The notes under the pieces: generated by a model | Told to the model about the DNA's origin: nothing | The model's input: the letters and a program-made list of their open reading frames with translations, nothing else | Database searches by the model: none | Source: Heterobilharzia americana | Taxonomy: Eukaryota; Platyhelminthes; Trematoda; Strigeidida; Schistosomatidae | Direction of reading: 5' to 3' | Assembly: GCA_944470555.2 (NCBI GenBank) | Contig: OX104127.1 | Location: 112,744,741 to 112,808,740, forward strand | Length of the DNA stretch: 64,000 nucleotides | Shown: positions 50,701 through 57,491 of the stretch, in pieces | Layout: every line of letters starts with the position of its first letter | Position numbering within the stretch: the stretch's first letter is position 1 | Position numbers and translations under genes: made by a program

Positions 50701-50897
50701 GAGTTACACATCATTCGACTGATTCAGTCAGTGTAACATCAGAAGAACCCGAAACAAGCAACGTTGGAATTAATTTAAGGGGTAGGACACCGAAATCCTC
50801 TTCACGTATAAATGTTACTGATTATACAAAGAGCACTGTCATAGATTCGTCTACTTCATCAAATCCTCAACGATTTCGTAAACGACGTCTTCACTGA
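25119..50897 (+). CDS. BAP1: BAP1 (calypso) ubiquitin C-terminal hydrolase, six coding exons
   Basis: Joining 25119-25295, 31293-32090, 37209-37651, 39162-39795, 44859-45372 and 49258-50897 gives one frame of about 1401 residues. It has a peptidase C12 (UCH) domain split by insertions (residues about 1-59 and 140-380), with oxyanion Gln150, nucleophile Cys156, His275 and Asp290. Long Ser/Asn/His-rich linkers follow, then the UCH37-like ULD (about 950-1040, with RRxHNY) and a basic tail ending [11 protein letters not shown]1 with its ASX partner removes ubiquitin from histone H2A Lys119 in the nucleus (PR-DUB complex). The ULD, and a UCH domain closer to BAP1 than to UCHL5, identify it. Human BAP1 is 729 residues; the excess here is low-complexity linker. 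A canonical HCF1-binding motif ([DE]HxY-type) was not found. Introns are 1.5-6 kb and full of repeats. Confidence 0.88.
25296..26529. other. BAP1 intron 1, left part, nothing recognised
   Basis: AT-rich intronic DNA without recognisable repeat or RNA gene. Confidence 0.4.
26530..26665 (+). repeat. Degenerate tRNA-like SINE in intron 1
   Basis: GACTCAATGG (box A-like, 26541) and GGATTCAAACC (box B-like, about 26595) are followed by a segment with CCGGGTAGTATCA. The same order occurs at 36130-36330 (-), 39935-40110 (+) and 46265-46345 (+), which suggests a shared tRNA-derived SINE family. The copy is old. Confidence 0.4.
26930..27128 (-). mobile_element. Sm-alpha-type SINE with hammerhead ribozyme
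   Basis: Read on the - strand, a tRNA-like promoter half lies at about 27120-27035 (GAGTGGTCTAGTAGG as box A, GGTCCCGAGTCC as box B). A hammerhead ribozyme follows at 27019-26974, then a short 3' part. This order matches the schistosome Sm-alpha SINE-like family known to encode hammerhead ribozymes. It lies head to head with a second, 5'-truncated copy at 27128-27265 (+). Confidence 0.75.
26974..27019 (-). ncRNA. Hammerhead ribozyme (type I), core intact
   Basis: On the - strand CCAG pairs with CTGG (stem I). The core CTGACGA is intact, stem II is shortened (GTC/GAC around a TTAATTAC loop), GAAAC follows, and ACGCGCGT forms stem III. The cleavage triplet is GTT, cutting between 26983 and 26982. 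GUU is a permitted NUH triplet but usually slower than GUC, and stem II is short, so activity is probably reduced. Confidence 0.75.
27128..27265 (+). mobile_element. 5'-truncated Sm-alpha-type copy, + strand
   Basis: It starts directly at the ribozyme (GTACATCCAGCTGATGAG) with no tRNA-like half. It then runs through TGGATTCCACTACTAGCCAC and a tail with (ATAT) sequence. The same blocks follow the ribozyme of the - strand copy. Confidence 0.7.
27131..27176 (+). ncRNA. Hammerhead ribozyme with a core mutation
   Basis: Stem I ATCCAG/CTGGAT, core CTGATGA and stem II TTCC-AAATA-GGAC are near the Sm-alpha pattern, and the cleavage triplet GTC ends at 27169. The second core segment reads GGAA instead of GAAA: the invariant A13 is G at 27159, and the 15.2 pair is weakened to U-G. 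Loss of A13 is known to abolish hammerhead cleavage, so this copy is probably inactive. Confidence 0.7.
27266..31292. other. BAP1 intron 1, right part
   Basis: AT-rich intronic DNA. A (TA)n tract lies at 28493-28554. A possible truncated SINE with GGTGGCTAATTCCC lies near 29310. Open frames of 60-90 codons show no domain. The acceptor is CTATAACAG at 31284-31292. Confidence 0.45.
28493..28554. repeat. (TA)n microsatellite
   Basis: About 60 bp of nearly pure TA dinucleotide with one G interruption. Open frames of alternating Tyr and Ile on both strands are artefacts of it. Confidence 0.95.
31293..32090 (+). CDS. BAP1: BAP1 coding exon 2 (UCH catalytic core)
   Basis: 266 codons, phase 0 at both ends, donor GTGAGT at 32091. 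After about 80 residues of Ser/Asn/Gly-rich insert come [20 protein letters not shown] (Gln150, Cys156), then [11 protein letters not shown] and AQAHNRHA. The crossover-loop region is enlarged by an Ala/Ser-rich stretch (residues about 212-268). [12 protein letters not shown] (His275) and YELDGL (Asp290) follow, and the exon ends at DVLKERMQE. All four catalytic residues are present, so the enzyme should be active. Confidence 0.92.
32091..32489. other. Start of BAP1 intron 2
   Basis: Intronic, no recognisable element. The exon 2 frame happens to stay open to 32288 past the GTGAGT donor, but that stretch has no UCH resemblance. Confidence 0.5.
32490..33450 (+). mobile_element. LINE A 3'-terminal fragment, + strand
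   Basis: RT relic from NLGVFGMRF, through [27 protein letters not shown], to the C-terminus and 3' UTR with the CTGTGAAGTGTGGCAACTTG motif at about 33411. Most of it (from 32701) is inside the right inverted-repeat arm. The 32490-32700 part is LINE sequence that diverges from the left copy. Confidence 0.75.
32701..34187 (+). repeat. Right arm of the 1,487-bp inverted repeat
   Basis: Reverse complement of 18854-20340 with equal length and only scattered mismatches. It lies inside BAP1 intron 2. It carries the LINE RT C-terminus, the 3' UTR and about 830 bp of additional AT-rich sequence. The spacer between the arms is 12,360 bp and holds BAP1 exons 1 and 2. Confidence 0.85.
34188..36125. other. 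BAP1 intron 2, middle part, nothing recognised
   Basis: AT-rich. The open frames at 35225-35539 (+, 104 codons) and 35808-36125 (-, 105 codons) have no recognisable domain. Confidence 0.4.
36130..36330 (-). repeat. tRNA-like SINE copy, - strand
   Basis: On the - strand: GTGGTTCAGTGG (box A-like), then CTGCACCTACCGAGG and GATAGGTGTGGCTGATTGC. The same blocks in the same order occur at 39935-40110. This supports a dispersed tRNA-derived family; the length is estimated from the shared part. Confidence 0.5.
36648..36955 (+). mobile_element. LINE A 3'-end insertion, well preserved
   Basis: Reads as the last part of the family A ORF (GGGGTCCACGGGACAAG through CATCTTAACAACG) plus the complete 3' UTR and a (GAT)n tail. 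It is close to 13010-13330 in reverse complement with few changes. It is a typical 5'-truncated insertion and younger than most copies here. Confidence 0.85.
37209..37651 (+). CDS. BAP1: BAP1 coding exon 3 (end of UCH domain, His-rich linker)
   Basis: Acceptor GATCACAG, then [19 protein letters not shown], the conserved end of the UCH domain (DIRFNLMAVVPDRR in human BAP1), and the helix [19 protein letters not shown] Thr/Val-rich segment and a histidine-rich tract (residues about 375-415, with [13 protein letters not shown] and NHSEH) follow. Donor GTAAGT at 37652, phase 2. The frame appears to stop at TAA only if the donor is ignored. Confidence 0.88.
37652..38479. other. BAP1 intron 3, left part
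   Basis: AT-rich; nothing recognised. Confidence 0.4.
38480..38762. repeat. Fold-back repeat with (TA)n tail
   Basis: An inverted repeat with about 50-bp arms (38507-38556 and 38589-38638) around a 32-bp loop would form a long hairpin. It is followed by ATTAATTTGGTG...CCAAACCATAC...GGATACGTTCATA and a (TA)n tract to 38760. The part after the hairpin recurs at 58140-58330 with the same order and the same TA tail, so it is a dispersed family. Confidence 0.65.
38763..39161. other. BAP1 intron 3, right part
   Basis: AT-rich; acceptor TTCTTTATTTAG at 39150-39161. Confidence 0.5.
39162..39795 (+). CDS. BAP1: BAP1 coding exon 4 (linker)
   Basis: Enters in phase 2 and continues in frame as [20 protein letters not shown], then Asn/Ser/Lys-rich sequence to [10 protein letters not shown]. 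Donor GTGAGT at 39796, phase 0. There is no domain; RSATRAAK resembles the short basic motifs found near chromatin-protein linkers. It is supported by an uninterrupted frame with consensus splice sites at both ends. Confidence 0.8.
39935..40110 (+). repeat. tRNA-like SINE copy next to the internally deleted LINE
   Basis: GTGGTTCATTGG (box A-like) and GTTCAGACC (box B-like) are followed by CTGCACCTACGGAGG and AATAGGTGTGGCTAATTGCC, as in the - strand copy at 36130-36330. Confidence 0.5.
40110..40514 (+). mobile_element. Internally deleted LINE A: 5' UTR joined to 3' end
   Basis: 40115-40376 follows the 5' UTR of the full LINE (reverse complement of about 16910-16640; GACCGATAGCT, GTGGTCGGGC and TGACAGCAGTAA blocks). 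From 40380 the sequence is the last 130 bp of the LINE 3' UTR (GTTTTGACTGCATTCAC through GTTGATAATGATGATG). The entire ORF is missing, leaving about 400 bp with both LINE ends. It could be mobilised in trans or could be a simple deletion. Confidence 0.7.
40515..41029. other. BAP1 intron 4, nothing recognised
   Basis: No recognisable element. A 83-codon - strand frame at 40611-40862 has no known domain. Confidence 0.4.
41030..42220 (+). mobile_element. Degenerate LINE A endonuclease fragment, + strand
   Basis: Parallels the endonuclease and linker of the 13008-16935 copy: relics of CETRI, VIHLTS, LVGIG and [12 protein letters not shown], of the SDHALVR region, and of the EQWW linker region and FEAQFN at about 42200. 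Stops and frameshifts are dense. It ends before RT. Confidence 0.65.
42221..43289. other. BAP1 intron 4, middle part, nothing recognised
   Basis: AT-rich; no confident repeat, RNA or exon. Confidence 0.4.
43290..43810 (+). mobile_element. LINE RT C-terminal and 3' UTR fragment, + strand
   Basis: Corresponds to the RT C-terminus (VLRMP-like TGTTGCGCATGCCG at about 43387, GGTCAG, a TCTGGGAGGC relic) and the 3' UTR with GAAGTGTGGTAACTTGGAC at about 43749. It could be the 3' partner of the 41030-42220 fragment, separated by an insertion or deletion. Confidence 0.6.
43811..44858. other. BAP1 intron 4, right part
   Basis: A short protein-like frame (about 44140-44262 +) and an 80-codon frame at 44451-44690 are unassigned. 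Acceptor TTTACTAG at 44851-44858. Confidence 0.4.
44859..45372 (+). CDS. BAP1: BAP1 coding exon 5 (linker)
   Basis: Phase 0 entry; reads [20 protein letters not shown], then Ser/Thr-rich sequence with [15 protein letters not shown] and a run ending TTPTFSAE plus one base. Donor GTAAGT at 45373, phase 1. No domain is recognised. It is retained as an exon because it has consensus splice sites and a continuous frame. Confidence 0.75.
45373..45837. other. BAP1 intron 5, left part
   Basis: AT-rich; nothing recognised before the ribozyme repeat at 45838. Confidence 0.4.
45838..45972 (+). mobile_element. Partial hammerhead SINE copy with an inverted 5' part
   Basis: 45838-45877 matches the reverse complement of 57346-57386, the segment downstream of the SINE at 57090. 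From 45878 the sequence matches the SINE's ribozyme and 3' part in the forward direction, through CAACTGATGTCAGTCT. The tRNA-like half is missing. Confidence 0.7.
45882..45930 (+). ncRNA. Hammerhead ribozyme, all core elements intact
   Basis: GCACTG/CAGTGC (stem I, 6 bp), core CTGAGGA, stem II GTCC-CATACTA-GGAC, GAAA, stem III ACAGCTGT, and cleavage triplet GTC ending at 45923. It differs from the 57247 copies only in the stem II loop (CATACTA instead of CATGCTA). It lies in a BAP1 intron on the sense strand, so it would be present in BAP1 pre-mRNA. Confidence 0.85.
45973..46714. other. BAP1 intron 5 with an old SINE
   Basis: 46265-46345 shows GTGGCTCATTAG and GGGTCACGAGTTTTAACA in the order of the tRNA-like SINE family at 39935. 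The rest is unassigned. Confidence 0.4.
46715..47130 (+). mobile_element. LINE A RT C-terminal fragment, + strand
   Basis: A relic of the coding region for VDEVVDLHRLRWLGHVL (GTAAGCCTTCATCAACTGAGG), and of NRSQWRR(C)I with GGTGGCGCATATGTATCTAC, followed by CATTTTGTC as in the LINE 3' UTR. Heavily mutated. Confidence 0.6.
47131..49257. other. BAP1 intron 5, right part
   Basis: AT-rich; short frames without domains. The acceptor used is TTAATAAAAATAG ending at 49257. The earlier acceptor at 49184 would create an immediate stop with the exon 5 phase. Confidence 0.45.
49258..50897 (+). CDS. BAP1: BAP1 coding exon 6 (ULD and nuclear tail)
   Basis: Enters in phase 1 and continues [20 protein letters not shown]. 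The ULD is encoded by about 49535-49815: [20 protein letters not shown], then [20 protein letters not shown] and [20 protein letters not shown]. This aligns with human BAP1 ...[24 protein letters not shown]. The ULD folds back on the UCH domain and binds the ASX DEUBAD domain in known PR-DUB structures. A long Ser/Asn/Arg-rich tail follows, ending in the basic RFRKRRLH, a likely nuclear localisation or nucleosome-binding tail. Stop TGA at 50895-50897. Confidence 0.9.
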
Positions 50898-51735
50898 TAT
50901 TGTGAATTTATTTTTATCGAATACTCTTTCCTGATTGTCTTTCTGTGTAATTACAGGTGCATTATCACCACTGCAATGAATACAACAGTTGTTGTTATGA
51001 TTACTGTAGTTCACATCTTCCCATTGTATCTTACTCATATCTCTCCTTATATTTTTATCGTTTCTACTTATCGACTGTAAAGTTTCTTTCTGTAACGCGA
51101 TAATTATCTACGTGAGCGGAAATTTTTCGGCATATTATTGCCGTCATTACCAGTGCTATGCCTACTACATGATTTCAAGTTGGTTTGTGTTTCCGTATAT
51201 ATTATTTTAACTTAGTTCACAGTCAAATATTATACTATATGGAATGGATACCGCAACTTATTATTTTTTTAATTTTACTTTCTCTTCAATATATGCCCAT
51301 ATTTTGTGTGCGTAAGAGAAGAAGACGAAAAATTCTGTCAGCTGAGTAGTAGTTGTTCAATACTTATTAGGACTGTATTATACATAATTTAATTTTCATT
51401 ACTTTTCAACTTTTTTTTTTTAAACCTGCATTCTTTTTCACAGTATACAAATAGTGATTATATGTTACCGCTCTTGAATGTGTACAGTACTGTTAAATAA
51501 TAGTTTAAACAACTTGTTAATGTTTTTTTTCTTCTTATCTGGTCTATATGAAAATGTTTTTTTGCGAACAAAGTGTACATATCTGTCCATCTATCTATTC
51601 AAGCATATTTTCCTTATCCTATGTTTTCCTGTCTGGAATACATTAGTGTATTTCACATCGCTTATGTACATGTTCTTCTTTTTATCTGTCCCTATATATT
51701 ACTCTTATGGTAGTACATTTATTTTCAATAATAAA
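50898..51735 (+). other. Probable BAP1 3' UTR
   Basis: T-rich sequence with no coding frame of note. It ends at AATAAA (51730-51735), the first strong poly(A) signal seen after the stop, which gives a 3' UTR of about 850 nt. The extent is inferred. Confidence 0.5.
51730..51735 (+). terminator. Poly(A) signal AATAAA, candidate for BAP1
   Basis: The canonical hexamer is followed by a T/GT-rich stretch (TTGTACATTTTCGTACATGTGG) about 25 bp downstream, as expected of a cleavage and polyadenylation site. Confidence 0.5.
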
Positions 51736-53284
51736 GTTTAGCTTTACAAGAGATTGTACATTTTCGTACATGTGGTCGTGTGTGTTTGTTCACCTGTCAG
51801 CTTGTATTCTTTCGTTATTACATTGAACATGTAATCTTTTTATTTTCTTACTGCTTTAACTGAGAGTTGGTTTCAGTAAAGTAGATATTTGTATAGTTAA
51901 TGAAATGACTTAAACTGTGGTAACAGACGTTCTCTTCCTCCTTTTTATTATATTGTTAGTTGTTATTTTGTTTTCTTTGCTTGTTGTTTTTCCTCGTGAA
52001 TGTTTTTTTTCTAAAACTGGAGACAACTTGCCATTAGTTCACTAATCAAGCAATCGATCAATTGTGCAGAACAGAAAACATCAGGTTGTTTTTTTTACGT
52101 TACCTTTACTTATCAATACTGGTACTATTATTATCATCACCGCGGCAACTACTACTGTTAACACTATTAAGTAGTAATAATTTATCTTGTTTTCATTTAT
52201 TTTTCGTTTGGAGAGTAGTAACCAATTATCATATGAATAGTGATTATTTACTAATGATAGATAACTACGGTCAGCATTATTCTGATTTCATAAGAGAATT
52301 TTTCCGCTCATATGCATGGGCTGACTGGCGGTTTTTGTTCTCATCGTGTTTTGTTTCATACTTCTCTTTTAACAGAAATTTAAAAGCAGCAAAATCGATT
52401 CTTTATCCATTTTTGTTTTTTCTTGTTCATAGGTCCAGTATGCTTTTCAAAGTATGTGCTAGTGGGAACTTTAATGTGTTGTATGCGTTTAGTATATATT
52501 CACTTGAACAAGAGTAATAGTAAAACGTCAGTCAATATACAGACATGAAATAGTAGTTATACCAATGATGGAATCGTTGATGATTGACGATAATGCAACG
52601 TCATCAATTTTTTTTTTGGTTTTGGTTAGAGTTTTAAAGGATTTTATAGTTATTTAACACTCATGATACTTCTAAAGCAGGTTCTTTAAAATCATCTACT
52701 GATTAAATTTTGCACAGATTGTCACACTTTGAAAGTATGAAATTAGATTGAAATCACTGGATACTTGTCACTTTAAACTCCGCGTTGATATATTTCCAGG
52801 AAGGGCACCTTTTGTGTACGACATTAGCTTTCATTTTATATGAATCGGTGCGCTTAGTAAATCTAATACAGTTCAGTCAAATTTATTCTCCATCTATTAC
52901 TTTGACTAGTTGTAGCAAATATTTTCCTGCCACTAATTATTACGCATATCAAAGGGCTTAAAGTTGACCATAGATATGATGGAATTTCGGCGGTGTTTAT
53001 CATTAAAAAAGAAGAACAGCCTCAAAGGTGTGTATTTCGTTACTTTTCTTTATTTTAGTCCTAGGCATTTATGGGTGTGGAGATTTAGACAGGTCATCTG
53101 ATTTAGTTAACGTTCAGTGTGCAGAGACATTTTTTATTTCTTGCCTGTTTCACATAAATTACGCTTAAAGTATTTTTTTTAACATAACCACTAGGATGTG
53201 AAGTTCTGTCGTAAGGTGTAATCTCCATTAGCTTTAATTATATGCGTTTCTATCGATCAAAGAAAAGTGATTTTTCGTAAGATG
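51736..53284. other. Intergenic region 3' of BAP1
   Basis: AT-rich. A 151-codon + strand frame (52062-52517) is hydrophobic and T-rich, with no recognisable family. No RNA gene or repeat was identified. Confidence 0.4.
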
Positions 53285-53299
53285 CAGCCATTATTATTA

Positions 53300-53830
53300 T
53301 TATTTGTCTCTTGGGTTCCTAGTGGGACATAGGGCTTCAGTAGCAAGTCTCCATTGCACTCTCTTCTCTGCAGTCTTTTCAACCTGGCTCCACGACTGCC
53401 CATAAGCTTTCATTTCACATGATCTCCTCCGTGTCATCCTCGGACGCCCAACTCCTTGTTTCCCCTTTGAATTACACTCGACGGCCTGACCTGATGCGTG
53501 ACGTCTCTGAATAGTTTTCTCAGTGTATGCCCAATCAAAACCAATCCATCTCCACTTTCTTCTGCATATTTGTTGGGCGATGGGTTCTTGTTTGGTTCGT
53601 TGCCAGGTCAGAGTTCCTTGTTGCTTATCCTTATTATTCTGGCCATCTGATCTGATATTCAGTATCGAGTGAGCATAGGTGTAGGTGTAGGCGTAGGCGG
53701 CAGGTGTTGATGAGGTATGTCTGTAGTTAGTTGGAAATGCTTTCCGTGACGCGCCTTGTTTCTGAACCATCCATCCATCACATAGAAGCACTGACTTAAC
53801 GTTGGTGTTGAAAATGAGGATCTTGTTCAC
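53300..53830 (-). pseudogene. C-terminal domain of the SR2-like LINE ORF
   Basis: 176 open codons: FNTNVKSVLLCDG, then CRRKWRWIGFDWAYTEKTIQ, KGKQGVGRPRMTRRRSCEMK and QSWSQVEKTAEKRVQWRLAT. This is the thumb/C-terminal basic region of SR2-type proteins (RWIGHTLRK ... KRGRPKNT). Between the first two blocks, a proline/threonine/tyrosine-alanine stretch replaces conserved sequence; it coincides with the hexanucleotide expansion (GTAGGT/GTAGGC)n at 53680-53700. Confidence 0.75.
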
Positions 53831-53999
53831 GCTTCATGCTGAGTGCAGGTCAGTGCATTAGATGTGCACACTGGTTTCAGATTAGTGTAGGAAGGCGTGT
53901 CTTGTCTTGCTGTCCCTCCGATCCTGACTGCTTTGACATCCTAATCTGTGCCGCCGCCACTACGGCCACCGCCTTCGCTGCCTGTAGTTGAAAGGATGC

Positions 54000-54086
54000 T
54001 GCCTTGCCTGGGTAGGTGTAGGTGTAGGTGAAAGAGACTACTTCCTTTAGTTTTCCCCCGTTCATGGTGATCGGTGCTTGTTGTTG

Positions 54087-54118
<32 letters not shown>

Positions 54119-54320
54119 GGTTGGATATCTTCATCACCTCTGTCTTCTGTACATTCACTTGAAGGAAGTCGCGTCTTGTTTCGCTGCCCTGCCTCTTCTG
54201 TCAACTTGTTGGTTTTTGCCTGTAGATCTTCGAGTTTGTGCTACATTACGCATCAGGTATAAATCATCATCATCGTTGGCGGTGGTGGTGGTGGCGGTGG
54301 CGGCGAAATCCAAATCTTCT
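54000..54320. repeat. Simple-sequence expansions inside the LINE
   Basis: (GTAGGT)n at about 54010-54030, (TTG)n then (GTG)n at 54078-54122, and (GGTGGT/GGCGGT)n at about 54276-54304. In the LINE frame the triplets encode a His run followed by a Gln run at the place where the parent element has an ordinary linker before the thumb domain. Confidence 0.85.
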
Positions 54321-54697
54321 AGGGTCTTTCATCGCATCGGTCTAGCCAGTGTATGCCCATCTTCTCACAGTTTGTTGCATGACCCTGTTGAGTTGAGTCA
54401 AATCGAGTGGAGTTGAGTGGACCACAATCAGGAAGATAATCGGTGATAGTAGGCGACAGCCTTGTCTTACTCCTGTCTTCACTTCCACTTGAAAGGCGTC
54501 ACTGAGTTTTCTATTGTGAATCACTCGTCGTGCAGCATCATGAAGCATATAGCTGCTGTTGAGTCAAGTTGACAAAGGTTTGTGGCACTGAAACCGTAGT
54601 GTAGAATGAGTTGACAAATTACTTCTCGGTCGACGCTGTTGAAGGGCTTTACAAAGTGGATGAAGTAGAGAGGTGGGGAGTTGCCGTTCTGCCATTT

Positions 54698-54724
54698 TAT
54701 GCTATGCTATGCTATGCTATGCTG
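54698..54724. repeat. (TATGC)n pentanucleotide repeat
   Basis: Five to six perfect copies of a TATGC unit, within the RT region of the SR2-like LINE. Confidence 0.85.
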
Positions 54725-57016
54725 TGTTCTATGATGATGCGTAGGGTGGCGTGGTGTGGCGTTGCAATTTGATTGGCACATGATTTGTTTTTCCTGAATT
54801 CAGCCAGCCAGCCTGTCCCGGTTGTAATTTTGAATGCAGCACATGTTTTAATCTCTCCAGGATGATGCGGCATAATATTTTGCTTGTAGTGACAGTGACA
54901 GGAGCATGATTCTGTGGCAGTTCTTGTGTTGACTTGGGTCTCCCTTGTTAGAGAGTTTGACAAGGTAGCCCTTCTTCTAATCGATCAGCAGGTGCCTTTC
55001 CTTCCTTCCTTCCTCCCTTTCTTGCAAAGCTTCTGCAATAGTGGTGTGAGCGTGTTCGGTGTTGTCTGTGCGTGTGTGTGTTTTCAGTGTTTCTGGATGA
55101 ATTCCATGTGGTCCCACTGCTTTCCTGTCTGTCAGTGACTTCATGGTGTTCATGACTTCGAGTTTTGTTGGAGGGCTTGTGTTGACTGATAATTCTGTGT
55201 CTGGGCTGCTGGTGGTATTTCTGGACAAGTTGCAGGTGGTGGCGGTGGTGGTCGATTTTAGAGTTCTTCGAAGTGATTAGCCCATCGTTTCCTTTGTTTC
55301 TCCTCTTTGCTAACTAGGTTTCCTTCACTATCGTTCATTGGTTTCATCTGCATTGATCTCTTCCCTCCCAGATAGTAACCTGGTTATTTGATATAGTGTT
55401 GTCAGGTGTCTGTCTCTCCTATGTGCAGCGTGTTCTGCTTCACTTGTCAGTGTGTTGTAGAAGTGTCTTGTGTCTTTGCGTGCATTGTTGTTCACTTCTT
55501 TGTCCAATGTAGTGTTTTATGGGGTGTGTTCAGTTCCTCTTATCGTTGTTCATCCCTGCACTGCACTGCACATATTTATCTTCTGCTTCAACATCTTCCT
55601 CTCATCTATCAGCTTCCATGTGTCCGTGTCCGTGTCCATTCCTTGTCTTGTCCTGCTACTTCTTCCTTCCTAACACGTTTATGCAGGTTGCCGTCCACAT
55701 CTCTTTCAAAGAGTTCCAGTGTTGTCCCACCCCTGATCGTTCAGGGATGTTGCTCAATGTCTCCCATTTTTTCGTGATGGCCGACTGACGTGAAGGTGTT
55801 CTCTGTAGTTTTGTGCTTCAGTTTCTGTGTTGGGTGTTGAACTTGAGCTGTGGCCTATCATCACCAGCTTGTTTTAAGGCTTTCAGCTTGATTTTGAAGG
55901 TAGGCTTCTTGCACTAGATAGTGAGTAGTTTTAACCTACATCTGCTCCCTTTCATGGTGTTGTGTCCAGTAGGCTGTGTCTCCACTTTCTTGAGATTGAG
56001 ATGCAGTCGATCTGGTTTTTATTGTGTCATGTTGTCTGGTGAAATCCATGTCACTTTGTGAATATCCTTGTGTCTCCAATCACCAAATCGTTGAATGCGC
56101 AGAAGTCTGCAAACAGTTTTGCATTCTCGTTCATTTCACTGAGTGACTCTGGATCTATGATCAGTTCTCTTCCTGTGTTGTCCGTTCGCAGTTTGGCATT
56201 CATGCCACCCATTGTAATGAATTTTGATGTCGCCATCTGGTGTGGGGTCTTGTCTATTACTGATTGAAGTTGTTTGTAGAACTCCTTCTTCTTCTCTTCA
56301 TCTGCATTATTTTTTTAGATGCGTAGCATATCATTGTATGATTGTGGCTTTCCTTCCGTTTGAGTTTAATCTTGCTGTCACGATCCTGAAGCTGAAGGAG
56401 ATCTTTTCCCATCGTATGAGAAAGTGCCTTCGATGCCTTTGGGGACATCATCATAGCCACTCGAAAACTCAGTGTGCTCGTGTTTGTCTGTGTGACAATA
56501 TCTGAGTAGATTATTGACTCTGCAGTTGACAGTTTGACAAGTCCACTTCCATTCCATCTGATTTTGCAGATTCCTAGCATTTCTATGCTATATCCCATTT
56601 CTTTTGCAATCTGGGCAACCACCTTCAAACATTGTGTGGACATTCCATGTCCCAATTATCACTTTCGCTTTCATCGAGAAAAGACACATTGGCTAATTGG
56701 CTTCCTGAAGGCTTTTCCCAACCAGTGTCATTTTGTCTCCCCTATTCCAGCGGGGAATAAGTTTATTTCTAATTTTTTTTCTGTGCATTGTAGTTTTTTT
56801 AAGGATTGGATTGGTTTTACGAGCTAGGGTTGCTAGCCCTATGCCGAACCTTCACTCTTTATCCGGGCTTAGAACAGTCTAGTAACTAGTGCACTAGTTA
56901 ACCAGGGCATGCTTTTATTGTCGGAAGCGGTTAGACCAGTTGAATTAGGCTTTATAAGGTAAGAGATCTGTTGATTGAGTATTATGACCTTTATCGTCAC
57001 TAGTTATAACCCTGTT

Positions 57017-57092
57017 GTCATCTGCATTGATCTCTTCCCTCCCAGATAGTAACCTGGTTATTTGATATAGTGTTGTCAGGTGTCTGTCTCTC
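57017..57092 (-). repeat. Second copy of an SR2-like RT segment
   Basis: About 74 bp (CATCTGCATTGATCTCTTCC through TGTCTGTCTCTC) repeats 55346-55413 with no visible change. It adjoins the SINE at 57090. On the - strand it translates as part of the LINE linker (HLTTLYQITRLLSGREEINA). Confidence 0.8.
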
Positions 57093-57358
57093 AACGATGA
57101 CATTAGGTGGCGGTTCGCGCTATATCGTGAGCTAACAGAAGTTGGAAATATGGAGCATCGGATTCTGACCCAGTGGCTCAATGGTAACGCGCTGGTCGCG
57201 GAACCTGAAGGTCGCGGGTTCGATCCCCGCTGGTGGGGTCGTGGGTGCGCACTGCTGAGGAGTCCCATGCTAGGACGAAACAGCTGTCCAGTGCTCCCAG
57301 GTTTCCTTTGTTCCTCCAACTGATGTCAGTCTTCGATGAATAACAACTTGAAACATTT
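57090..57358 (+). mobile_element. tRNA-like SINE with hammerhead ribozyme, copy A
   Basis: A tRNA-like region lies at 57167-57240, with box A TGGCTCAATGG (57174-57184) and box B GGTTCGATCCC (57217-57227). The acceptor-like ends GACCC/GGGTC can pair. A hammerhead follows at 57247-57295 and a tail ends in GATGAATAACAACTTG. An almost identical 269-bp copy lies at 57492-57760. Pol III transcription from boxes A and B is expected for this architecture. Confidence 0.85.
57247..57295 (+). ncRNA. Hammerhead ribozyme, intact (copy A)
   Basis: Stem I GCACTG/CAGTGC, core CTGAGGA, stem II GTCC-CATGCTA-GGAC, GAAA, stem III ACAGCTGT, cleavage triplet GTC ending at 57288. Every invariant core base is present, and all three stems pair without mismatch in the parts named. 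Confidence 0.9.
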
Positions 57359-57491
57359 CCAAATCTCCACAACCCCCTCAAAATTTAATTGAACTAGTGC
57401 TCGTTGGTGACTAGCTTCGAGAAGTATTCCCGAAGTTCCAATGACAAGTCGTGACCGGTGGAGTCAAGCCTGATGGCCGTGAGGACAAATA
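57359..57491. other. 133-bp spacer between the two SINE copies
   Basis: It begins CCAAATCTCCACAACCCCCT, which is found inverted before the ribozyme at 45838. It then carries GTGACTAGCTTCGAGAAG and GTGGAGTCAAGCC, and belongs to neither duplicated unit. Confidence 0.6.

Larger units (their letters stand above)
53285..57016 (-). mobile_element. SR2-like RTE-clade LINE, degenerate, expanded by simple repeats
   Basis: The - strand carries the SR2 order. 5' UTR: about 57000-56800 (ACGAGCTAGGGTTGCTAGCC). Endonuclease: 56655-56050, with MLGICKIRWNGSG, then GGMNAKLRTDNTG and FCAFNDLVIG. RT: 55230-54340, with NTMKSLTDRKAVGPHGIHPE and VEVKTGVRQGCRLLSPIIF. C-terminus: 54160-53300, with KSVLL and RRKWRWIGF ... 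RKGVGRPRMTRRR. A (TAA)n tail ends at 53291. No single frame is intact. Tandem short repeats have expanded inside the coding regions. The SR2 assignment is from recalled family features, not a search. Confidence 0.75.

Noticed and set aside
52062..52517. 151-codon + strand frame as a gene
   Set aside because: T-rich hydrophobic composition, no domain, no splice or promoter support, and it lies just past the BAP1 poly(A) signal.
54074..54416. Leu- or Val-rich + strand frames
   Set aside because: They come from (TTG)n/(GTG)n expansions read antisense to the SR2-like LINE.
57167..57240. tRNA gene
   Set aside because: Boxes A and B are good, but the acceptor pairing is imperfect, the anticodon arm is not convincing, and the same sequence recurs 402 bp on followed by a hammerhead. 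It is the promoter half of a SINE.
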